From NCBI GenBank assembly GCA_902826505.1, contig CADEFG010000099.1:1-11003 (forward strand): a stretch of 11,003 bases of DNA, given 5' to 3'. The notes beneath the pieces are model-generated. The model worked only from the letters and a program-made list of their open reading frames with translations, was not told where the DNA came from and did not search any database. Position 1 is the first letter of the stretch; each line of letters opens with the position of its first letter. This DNA comes from an uncultured Acidobacteriota bacterium. Lineage in GTDB: Bacteria > Acidobacteriota > Blastocatellia > Pyrinomonadales > Pyrinomonadaceae. A program made the position numbers and the translations under genes. Below are positions 6,148 to 11,003 of the stretch, piece by piece.

Positions 6148-6909
6148 ATGAAATATTGTCCGATATGCCAGCAATCCTACCAAGACGAAAGCCTTAATTT
6201 TTGTTTGGAGGACGGTTCGCATCTCGTCACGGAAGATTTTATTTCAAATTCGCCGACTCTCGTTCACAGCCCGTCTTTTGCAAATCTGATTTCGGGCAGA
6301 CATTCTTTCGGACAAATTCCCTCGATCGCGATTTTGCCGTTTGTCAATGTCAGCCCCGATGCCGAGAACGAATATTTCTGCGTCGGACTGGCGGAGGAAT
6401 TGCTCAACGCGCTGATGAAGCTCGACAAATTGCGCGTCGCGGCGCGGACTTCGGCTTTCTCGTTCAAAGGCAGAGAAACCGACGTGCGCCAGATCGGGCA
6501 GGCGCTCAACGTCAGCACCGTCCTCGAAGGCAGCGTCCGCAAAGCCGGAAACCGTTTGCGGATCAATGTTCAGCTGATCAGCGTCGCCGACGGTTATCAT
6601 CTCTGGTCGGAGCGTTACGACCGGAATCTGGAAGACGTTTTCGAGATTCAGGAAGAAATCGCGCTCGCGATCGTTGACGCGCTGAAGGTCAAACTTTTGG
6701 GCGATGAACGCGCCGTTTTGCGCAAGCGATATACGGATAACGCCGAAGCGTATGAGTTTTATCTGAAAGGTCGGCTCTGGAACCGGCGCACCGCGGACGG
6801 ATTCAAAAGCGCGATCGGTTATTTTCAAAAAGCGATCGAACTCGACGATGATTATGCCGTCGCCTATTCGGGTTTGGCTGACTATCATTTGCTTTTGGGT
6901 TTTTACTAA
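6148..6909 (+). CDS. Zinc-ribbon + TolB-like + TPR protein, N-terminal part, ended by in-frame TAA
   Basis: The 253-residue N-terminal part opens with a zinc-ribbon-like module (CPIC at 4-7, Cys19 in LNFCLEDG). Next is the TolB-N/FlgO-like domain often found in TPR-type regulators and adenylate cyclases (about 56-190: SIAILPFVNVSPDAENEYF, RVAARTSAFSFKG, VLEGSVRKAGNRLRINVQL, YHLWSERYDR, VFEIQEEIALAIVDALKVKL). The first TPR unit follows (AYEFYLKGRLWNRRT...AIGYFQKAIELDDDYAVAYSG). TAA at 6907-6909 interrupts right after HLLLGFY, where homologs carry on into a second TPR. The same frame continues open to 7704. Whether the short product is stable is unknown. The likely role of the intact protein is protein-protein scaffolding or signalling; the partner is not known. 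Confidence 0.75.
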   Translation: MKYCPICQQSYQDESLNFCLEDGSHLVTEDFISNSPTLVHSPSFANLISGRHSFGQIPSIAILPFVNVSPDAENEYFCVGLAEELLNALMKLDKLRVAARTSAFSFKGRETDVRQIGQALNVSTVLEGSVRKAGNRLRINVQLISVADGYHLWSERYDRNLEDVFEIQEEIALAIVDALKVKLLGDERAVLRKRYTDNAEAYEFYLKGRLWNRRTADGFKSAIGYFQKAIELDDDYAVAYSGLADYHLLLGFY

Positions 6910-7704
6910 GTTCTGCCGCCGCATATTGCGGGCGTAAAGGCACACACCTTTGCCAAAAAAGCGGTCGAACTCGACAATACGATCGCCGAAACGCATTCGT
7001 CTTACGGCGCGACTTTGGGCGGCTTTGACTGGAATTGGGCGGAAGCCAGAAATGAATACGAAACCGCTTTGAAGATCAATCCGAATTATCTCGCGGCGCG
7101 GCAGTATTACGCGATCAATCTGGCGACGCAGGGCAATTTTGACGGAATGTTTGAAAATGCCCGAAAATGCCTCGAAATTGATCCGCTCCTGCCGGTTATC
7201 AACGCCAATCTCGCATGGTTTTATTATTTAGCGCGGCAGTATGAAAACGCCGAAGAGCAGGCGCGTTTGACGATCGAGATCGAACCGAACCATTTTTCCG
7301 CGCACTGGGTTTTGGGCATCACCTACGGACAGCAGAAACGTTTTGAGGAATCTATCAAAACCTTGCAAAATGCCGCGGACGCAAGCGGCAATCGTCCGTT
7401 TGTCGTTGCCGATCTGGCACGCATTTTAGCCGACGCGAAACAAAAGGCGGAAGCCCGTAAAATTCTCAAACGCCTCGGCGAAGCCGCGAAAGAAAATTAT
7501 ATTTGCCCGCTCAACCACGCCAAAATTCATCTCGGTTTGGGCGAAAACGACAAGGTTTTTGAATGGCTCGAAAAAGGTTTTGCGGAACGCGCCGTGCGGA
7601 TGCCGACTCTGCTGATCGATCCGCAGTTTGACGCGCTTCGCGGCGACCAAAGATTTCGGGCGCTACTGGAAAAAACCGGCGTCAAAGACAATTTTACGGC
7701 GTAA
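6910..7704 (+). pseudogene. C-terminal TPR part of the same reading frame after the TAA
   Basis: Directly after the TAA the same frame continues without further stops for 264 codons (VLPPHIAGVKAHTFAKKAVE...) and gives several TPR units: AKKAVELDNTIAETHSSYGA, WAEARNEYETALKINPNYLA, ENARKCLEIDPLLPVINANL, YENAEEQARLTIEIEPNHFS, FEESIKTLQNAADASGN. It ends with the tail IDPQFDALRGDQRFRALLEK, common in this family. The intact gene (6148-7704) would encode about 518 residues. There is no frameshift and codon use is unchanged, so the lesion is a single substitution. A TTG at 7015 could in principle start a shorter product, but it lies inside the TPR array with no ribosome site. The 3' end is 2 bp from the convergent zinc-ribbon/SH3 gene. 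Confidence 0.75.
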
Positions 7705-7706
7705 GC

Positions 7707-8405
7707 TCAGCGCGTATATTCAATCGTATTGCCGTGCATCCAACCGCTCGTGCCGTGTTCGCAAGTGACGCGATACCACGGGCTGTTTTCGTTTTCGCGT
7801 TCCTCGATATCTAAACGGTCGCCAACCGGCAAAACGTCTGTTTCCTTTGAATTGCGGTTTGCCGACGAACGCACGTAGGCGTTCAAAGTGATGACGCGAC
7901 CGTTAAATTCATCGTCCGGCGCTTCGGTGCGCTTTTCGTGTTTCGCGCTCGCCGTGAGCGGCGTTGGCGCGGGCGTTGATTTTGTGTTTGGCGCGGAATT
8001 GACCGGCGCGTTTCGATTTGCCGTGTTCGAAGTCGGCGCCGTTCTGTTTTGATATAAATAAATCCCGAAAAGCCCTGCCGCCAAGACCAAACCGCCGCCG
8101 AGCAGCAAACCGATAAATAAAAAAAATAAATATTTCCCGGTATTCTTCGGTTTTTTGACGACGACCGGCACGACATTGGTCGGCGACGGAACTTGATAAT
8201 TGATCGTTTCGGTCGGCGTTGCCCTAGTTTGATTCGCAATATCGACCGTGATCGGTTCGTGATGAATGACGGTGATTTCCTCGTCGTCGGGCGACGAATT
8301 TTCCGACGGCAAAACAAAAGTTTCGTCCAGGAGAGCCGTTCCGTCGTTTGTGCAGTAAACGAGCGCGTCGTTAAAAACGCTGTTGCATTGCGGGCATCTT
8401 TTCAT
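7707..8405 (-). CDS. Zinc-ribbon, single-pass membrane, bacterial SH3-domain protein
   Basis: A 232-residue protein with three parts. First is a zinc-ribbon-like module (CPQC at 4-7, Cys18 in VYCTNDG). Second, after an acidic/Thr-rich linker, is one hydrophobic helix at about 92-118 (YLFFLFIGLLLGGGLVLAAG). Third, after a Thr/Pro/Asn-rich linker of about 45 residues, is an SH3b domain at about 168-232 (VITLNAYVRSSANRNSKE, VLPVGDRLDI, WYRVTCEHGTSGWMHG). With one helix, the ribbon is probably cytoplasmic and the SH3b domain outside, where such domains usually bind cell-wall material. ATG 8405 was chosen because the ribbon begins there, as in the convergent TPR protein; an upstream in-frame extension to 8513 would translate promoter sequence. 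TATAAT lies at 8450-8445 on this strand. The specific function is not known. Confidence 0.88.
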   Translation of the reverse strand: MKRCPQCNSVFNDALVYCTNDGTALLDETFVLPSENSSPDDEEITVIHHEPITVDIANQTRATPTETINYQVPSPTNVVPVVVKKPKNTGKYLFFLFIGLLLGGGLVLAAGLFGIYLYQNRTAPTSNTANRNAPVNSAPNTKSTPAPTPLTASAKHEKRTEAPDDEFNGRVITLNAYVRSSANRNSKETDVLPVGDRLDIEERENENSPWYRVTCEHGTSGWMHGNTIEYTR

Positions 8406-8444
8406 ATTGATCGTTTCTCTAACATTTTTCGCACGTTTGCTATA

Positions 8445-8450
8445 ATTATA
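8445..8450 (-). promoter_or_regulatory. -10 box for the zinc-ribbon/SH3 gene
   Basis: On the minus strand TATAAT, a consensus -10, lies 39 bases upstream of the ATG at 8405. No good -35 is seen 17 bases further upstream. A weak AGAGA lies about 13 bases before the ATG. Confidence 0.45.
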
Positions 8451-8484
8451 AATCGCTTTGGCGAAAATAGCATTGGAAAGGGTG

Positions 8485-8571
8485 AAATCAGTAGAGTGAG
8501 CGGTAGCAATCACTGTCTATTTGGAGATTTTAGAGCAACGAGGTGCTCACTACAGTTCGCTGTACTGATTT
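8485..8571 (+). repeat. MITE-like element with inverted ends upstream of mnmA
   Basis: AAATCAGTA (8485-8493) and TACTGATTT (8563-8571) are exact reverse complements. AGTGAGC (8495-8501) recurs inverted as GCTCACT (8545-8551). Two smaller hairpins lie inside: GAGCA/TGCTC, and TACAG-TTCG-CTGTA (8551-8564) with a TTCG loop. The 87-bp unit ends 10 bases before the mnmA ATG. No coding capacity is seen. It may be a small non-autonomous element or a structured leader. Confidence 0.5.
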
Positions 8572-8581
8572 AATAAGAAAG

Positions 8582-9691
8582 ATGAAAATAGCAGTAGCAA
8601 TGAGCGGCGGCGTCGATTCCTCAAGCGCGGCGGCACTTTTAAAGGAACAGGGACACGAGCTCGTCGGTTTTACGATGCAGCTATGGAATCAGCGGCGCGG
8701 CATTTCGGTTGACGAAATCGGCGATCCGATGCCGGCGCGGGGTTGTTCGGTCGACGATGTTAACGAGGCGCGACGTGTCGCCGAAAGTTTGGGTTTTCCG
8801 TTCTATGTCTTGAATCTCGAAAAGGATTTCGAGCGCGATGTCGTCGAACCGTTCGTCCAAAGTTATCTGTCGGGCGAAACGCCAATTCCGTGCGTCGCGT
8901 GCAATTCGCGTCTGAAATTCGCTTCCTTAGATAAAATGGCGATCAGTCTCGGCTGCGACAAGGTCGCGACCGGGCATTATGCACGGGTCGAATATGATGA
9001 AAAAGCCAATCGGTATCGGCTTTTTCGCGGGCGCAATCACTGGAAAGACCAGAGCTATTTCTTGTGGGAATTAAATCAGGATCAGCTTTCGCGTTCCTTT
9101 TTTCCTTTGGGAGAAATGCTCAAATCCGAGGTGCGCGACATTGCCCGCGAAGCGAATCTCTACACCGCCGAAAAACAGGAATCGCAGGAAATCTGTTTCG
9201 TTCCGGACGGCAATTATTCGGGTTTTATCGACCGTTATCTGGAACACGAAAACCGTTTGGACGAGCTTCCGACAGGCGGCGAGATCGTTAACGCGAAAGG
9301 CGAAAAGATCGGCGAACATCAAGGAATTCACCGCTACACGATCGGTCAACGGCGCGGGCTTGGCATCGCGCACGAAAAACCGCTTTACGTCGTCCAGATC
9401 GAACGCGCTAAAAATCAGATCATCGCGGGCGAAAAAGAAGAACTCGATTGTCTGGAATTTACGGCAAAAGGCGTTAATTGGGTCGCTTTTGACGAACCGT
9501 CAGAGCCGGTTCGCGCCGAAGTCAAAGTGCGTTATCGTCACGAACCTGCCGTCGCAACGATCTACGTTTTGCCCGAAAATCGCGCACGAATCGTTTTCGA
9601 CACACCGCAGCGGGCGATCACACCCGGACAGGCGACGATTTTCTACGACGGCGAAGAAGTTGTCGGCGGCGGCTGGATCGAGAAAAATTGA
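8582..9691 (+). CDS. mnmA: tRNA-specific 2-thiouridylase MnmA
   Basis: A 369-residue enzyme that makes 2-thiouridine at wobble position 34 of tRNAs for Lys, Glu and Gln. It adenylates U34 and transfers sulfur from a persulfide relay. The N-terminal PP-loop MSGGVDSS (7-14) binds ATP. PCVACNSRLKF contains Cys104 and Cys107 (Cys107, next to Asn, matches the usual catalytic position), and QEICFVPDGNY contains the second catalytic Cys205. Also visible are TGHYARV, KDQSYFLW, HRYTIGQRRGLGIA and the beta-rich C-terminal domain (VRAEVKVRYRH, RAITPGQATIFYDGEEVVGGG). ATG 8582 gives the typical MnmA N-terminus; ATG 8543 would add residues from the MITE-like element. The Shine-Dalgarno is weak (AAGAAAG). 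Its last 61 bp are repeated at 10465-10525, and the zeta-like gene begins 3 bp after its stop. The call is secure. Confidence 0.97.
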   Translation: MKIAVAMSGGVDSSSAAALLKEQGHELVGFTMQLWNQRRGISVDEIGDPMPARGCSVDDVNEARRVAESLGFPFYVLNLEKDFERDVVEPFVQSYLSGETPIPCVACNSRLKFASLDKMAISLGCDKVATGHYARVEYDEKANRYRLFRGRNHWKDQSYFLWELNQDQLSRSFFPLGEMLKSEVRDIAREANLYTAEKQESQEICFVPDGNYSGFIDRYLEHENRLDELPTGGEIVNAKGEKIGEHQGIHRYTIGQRRGLGIAHEKPLYVVQIERAKNQIIAGEKEELDCLEFTAKGVNWVAFDEPSEPVRAEVKVRYRHEPAVATIYVLPENRARIVFDTPQRAITPGQATIFYDGEEVVGGGWIEKN

Positions 9692-9692
9692 T
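9632..9692 (+). repeat. Direct repeat, copy 1 (3' end of mnmA)
   Basis: This covers the last 20 codons of mnmA with its stop and one further base. It matches 10465-10525 at 58 of 61 positions, with the final 43 bases (9650-9692) identical. The differences are GCG/GCA, TAC/GAC and GAC/GAT (copy 1/copy 2). Similarity stops abruptly at 9693. Confidence 0.95.
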
Positions 9693-9694
9693 TG

Positions 9695-10245
9695 ATGGAA
9701 AAGGAAATCGTTATCATTGCGGGCGCAAACGGTGTCGGAAAGACAACTTTCGCCCGCGTTTTTTTGCGCGAATATGCTTATGAATTCCTAAACGCCGACG
9801 AATTTGCGAAAAGTCTTTCGGCGGAAATCCGGCGGCGAAGAAAATCAGCGCCGGAAAATTGTTTTTTCGGAAGTTGAATGAAGCTGTTGAAAATGACAAA
9901 TCTTTGCTGATCGAAAGCACACTTTCGGGACATTATTTGCAGAAATTCATTAAAAATCTGCAAGCCGAAAATTATCAAGTCAGAATCGTTTTTTTGTTTG
10001 CCGACTCGCCGGAAATCTTGATCGAGCGAATTGCCGAAAGAGTCGAGAAAGGCGGACATTTCGTCCCTGAAGAAGATGTGCGAAGGCGTTTCGTGCGCGG
10101 CAAGCAAAACTTTTGGAATATTTATAGAAATTTAGCCGATGAGTGGTTTTTGTATTACAATATGGAAGATAATTTTCAACTGATTGCCACCGGCGAAAAA
10201 GATAAAATCGTTGTGATTGATGAAACCTTGTTCGGGAAATTTTGA
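9695..10245 (+). pseudogene. Zeta-toxin-like P-loop kinase (COG4185 type), one-base frameshift
   Basis: The first frame (ATG 9695) encodes MEKEIVIIAGANGVGKTTFA with Walker A GANGVGKTT, then FLNADEFAKSLSAE. At about 9824-9829 the frame breaks and ends at TGA 9875-9877. From 9826 the next frame reads NPAAKKISAGKLFFRKLNEA, then ESTLSG, IVFLFADSPEILIERIAERV, GGHFVPEEDVRRRFVRGKQN and LADEWFLYYN, ending at 10245. One extra A in GGAAATCC (to GGAAAATCC) would join both into a typical protein of about 183 residues resembling zeta-toxin-type ATPases/kinases of COG4185. These phosphorylate small-molecule targets (for zeta, UDP-N-acetylglucosamine), though substrates of this subgroup are unclear. It starts 3 bp after mnmA and is followed after 1 bp by a small partner gene. 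It is either a recent pseudogene or a homopolymer error; no slippery heptamer for programmed shifting is seen. Confidence 0.85.
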
Positions 10246-10246
10246 G

Positions 10247-10444
10247 ATGAAACAAAAAGTAAGATTAAAAACCGAAACATATGAAAAAGCCTTGGAATTT
10301 CAGCGCATCGGCAATCGCGCGGTTCGCGAAGCGCAGGCAGAAAATCATCGTCTTGGTTTGCCTAACATTTATTCACGCCACGGTAAAATCATTTACGAAA
10401 TGCCGAATGGTGAAATTATCGTCAAAGAGAATTCAAAAAAATAA
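10247..10444 (+). CDS. Small partner (antitoxin candidate) of the zeta-like kinase
   Basis: A 65-residue protein from ATG 10247, which starts one base after the kinase stop (TGAGATG), so translation is probably coupled. The N-terminal half is a charged helix (KTETYEKALEFQRIGNRAVR, AQAENHRLGLPN). The C-terminal half reads IYSRHGKIIYEMPNGEIIVK, probably a small beta hairpin. As I recall, small proteins of this type with a 'GLPNxYSxxGKxYYExPxG' stretch occur next to COG4185-type ATPases, which suggests an antitoxin or accessory subunit. Here the order is toxin first and partner second, opposite to classical epsilon-zeta. The in-frame ATG at 10217 was rejected because it overlaps the kinase end. 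The frame is intact although the kinase frame is broken. The antitoxin role is inference. Confidence 0.75.
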   Translation: MKQKVRLKTETYEKALEFQRIGNRAVREAQAENHRLGLPNIYSRHGKIIYEMPNGEIIVKENSKK

Positions 10445-10464
10445 TTGCGGTTAGGTCTGAATAA

Positions 10465-10525
10465 GCAACGATTTTCGACGATGGCGAAGAAGTTGTCGGC
10501 GGCGGCTGGATCGAGAAAAATTGAT
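10465..10525 (+). repeat. Direct repeat, copy 2 (displaced mnmA 3' end)
   Basis: A 61-bp relic of the mnmA end, 833 bp downstream of copy 1. In the mnmA frame it reads ATIFDDGEEVVGGGWIEKN followed by TGA, so only Tyr to Asp differs at protein level. It lies 20 bp after the small-partner stop and 25 bp before the next ATG. It has no start codon or coding role of its own. Confidence 0.95.
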
Positions 10526-10550
10526 AAATTTATAAAAGAGGAAAAACAAT

Positions 10551-10742
10551 ATGGCACAAGCAAAAAAGAGATTGAGCAAAGCCGCCCGAGCGGCGCAGAA
10601 AATTCTGGAAGAATCAAAACTACTGGCAAACAACAAAACCTTGACCGACTCGAAAGCCGAACAAACTTTTAAGCCGGCTGATTCGCAGGTCAAAATCAAT
10701 ACGACCGCGAATAAAATCCGACCGGATAAAAAGCGCGGCTAA
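10551..10742 (+). CDS. Small basic protein, unrecognised
   Basis: A 63-residue, lysine-rich protein (MAQAKKRLSKAARAAQKILE...NKIRPDKKRG). The first half is a probable basic amphipathic helix; the second half looks disordered. There is no signal peptide, membrane segment or cysteine. The start is well supported by AAAGAGG about 9 bases before the ATG. I do not recognise a family; the composition would fit a nucleic-acid- or ribosome-associated protein, but that is only an impression. Because the relic of the mnmA end sits 25 bp upstream, this gene was probably once directly downstream of mnmA, before the zeta-like pair separated them. Confidence 0.7.
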   Translation: MAQAKKRLSKAARAAQKILEESKLLANNKTLTDSKAEQTFKPADSQVKINTTANKIRPDKKRG

Positions 10743-10779
10743 ATATTAAATGTTATTGCTCGATAAATTAAAAAATTTC

Positions 10780-10829
10780 TGACCGCTTAACCCGCCTTTT
10801 AACCGCTCACAGATTTTTTCTAACCGATT
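10780..10829 (+). promoter_or_regulatory. Three phased direct repeats (T(A/G)ACCG(C/A)T)
   Basis: TGACCGCTTA (10780), TAACCGCTCA (10800) and TAACCGATTC (10821) are spaced 20 and 21 bases apart, about two helix turns. They lie just upstream of TATATT (10844-10849), a possible -10 for the small ORF and the following gene. A further AACCCGC occurs at 10789. This may be an activator or repressor binding array; no factor can be named. Confidence 0.35.
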
Positions 10830-10849
10830 CGATAAAATCCGCGTATATT

Positions 10850-10870
10850 CCGTAAAGATTCGGTTTACGG
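10850..10870 (+). promoter_or_regulatory. Hairpin touching the ribosome site of the 33-residue ORF
   Basis: CCGTAAA (10850-10856) and TTTACGG (10864-10870) form a perfect 7-bp stem with a 7-base loop. The last GG of the stem are the first bases of GGAGAG (10869-10874), the ribosome site for GTG 10882, so the hairpin could limit translation. Not a riboswitch class I recognise. Confidence 0.4.
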
Positions 10871-10881
10871 AGAGAAAATCT

Positions 10882-10983
10882 GTGTCAATCAAACAGGTAT
10901 GGCGCGACCGGCAACTTTCGGTTTGGTTGTCAGCTGAATTATCCCGTGAGAATCCGCAGTTAAAATTAGAGGAGCATTTATGA
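10882..10983 (+). CDS. 33-residue small ORF translationally coupled to the next gene
   Basis: GTG at 10882 is preceded, 7 bases upstream, by GGAGAG. The frame encodes 33 residues beginning MSIKQVWRDRQLSVWLSAEL and ends ...LEEHL at TGA 10981-10983. The stop overlaps the next ATG as ATGA, and the next gene's own Shine-Dalgarno (GAGGAG, about 10969-10974) lies inside this ORF. That layout is typical of coupled translation. It is mostly charged and probably helical, with no membrane segment. It could be a small protein or a leader peptide. It is short enough that chance is possible, but ribosome site, start and overlap all agree. Confidence 0.5.
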   Translation: MSIKQVWRDRQLSVWLSAELSRENPQLKLEEHL

Positions 10984-11003
10984 AAAAAATTATCTTTTTA
11001 TTA
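10980..11003 (+). CDS. Start of a gene cut by the window edge
   Basis: ATG at 10980 follows GAGGAG with about 5 bases between. Only eight codons (MKKIIFLL) are present; Lys-Lys followed by hydrophobic residues looks like the start of a signal peptide or membrane helix. Nothing more can be said about the product. Confidence 0.6.

Noticed and set aside
6244..6996. 250-codon minus-strand ORF
   Set aside because: It is antisense to the TolB/TPR gene, is not interrupted only because of codon bias, and shows no recognisable protein features.
8406..8513. 36-residue N-terminal extension of the zinc-ribbon/SH3 protein
   Set aside because: It would translate the TATAAT promoter region and part of the MITE-like element, and the ribbon module starts at the ATG 8405 as in its relative.
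8543..8581. Earlier ATG for MnmA
   Set aside because: The extra 13 residues come from the inverted-end element; MKIAVAMSGG is the usual MnmA beginning.
9141..9695. 184-codon plus-strand ORF inside mnmA
   Set aside because: It is a shifted-frame shadow of mnmA, very rich in Arg and Ser, with no ribosome site.
9820..9832. Programmed ribosomal frameshifting in the zeta-like gene
   Set aside because: No X XXY YYZ slippery heptamer, internal Shine-Dalgarno or clear stimulatory hairpin was seen at the break.
10445..10672. 75-codon ORF across the second mnmA-end copy
   Set aside because: It reads the relic and the 10551 gene in the wrong frame; the gene at 10551 has a proper ribosome site.
10850..10980. 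Riboswitch upstream of the last gene
   Set aside because: The sequence was compared by eye with cobalamin, TPP, SAM, glycine and c-di-GMP core motifs; none fits, and a coupled small ORF explains the stretch better.

Overview
The window looks like a bacterial chromosome segment, most likely from an acidobacterium of the Blastocatellia type. Three things suggest this: two proteins that open with a short CPxC...C...DG zinc-ribbon-like module, the LolA-like envelope proteins, and many genes without a clear Shine-Dalgarno sequence. The lineage is inferred from protein style only. There is no rRNA, tRNA, CRISPR array or transposase in the window.

Layout: (1) Positions 1-1676 hold a minus-strand pair, an SGNH/GDSL hydrolase followed by an unrecognised protein cut by the window edge. 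(2) Positions 1716-5970 hold five plus-strand genes: a LolA-like lipoprotein, a PaaI-type hotdog thioesterase, an ABC exporter subunit, a four-helix membrane protein and a second LolA-like periplasmic protein. Three of the four gaps between them contain short tandem repeats with a 7-base period, and a fourth such tract lies in frame inside the exporter gene. A perfect 44-bp palindrome follows the last gene. (3) Positions 6148-7704 hold a zinc-ribbon + TolB-like + TPR protein split by one in-frame TAA. It converges, with a 2-bp gap, on a minus-strand zinc-ribbon + membrane-anchor + SH3 protein (8405-7707). (4) Position 8582 onward holds mnmA (tRNA 2-thiouridylase), then a two-gene module made of a zeta-toxin-like P-loop kinase with a one-base frameshift and a 65-residue partner, then a 63-residue basic protein, and at the edge a 33-residue ORF overlapping by ATGA the start of a further gene.

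The strongest unexpected signal is in region 4. The last 61 bp of mnmA, including its stop codon, recur with 58/61 identity just after the zeta-like pair, so the pair sits between two direct copies of the mnmA 3' end. The simplest reading is a minimal toxin-antitoxin-like cassette inserted at the end of mnmA, between mnmA and the small gene that now starts at 10551. Two genes (the TPR protein and the zeta-like kinase) each carry a single-base lesion in otherwise intact frames. They may be young pseudogenes or assembly errors.
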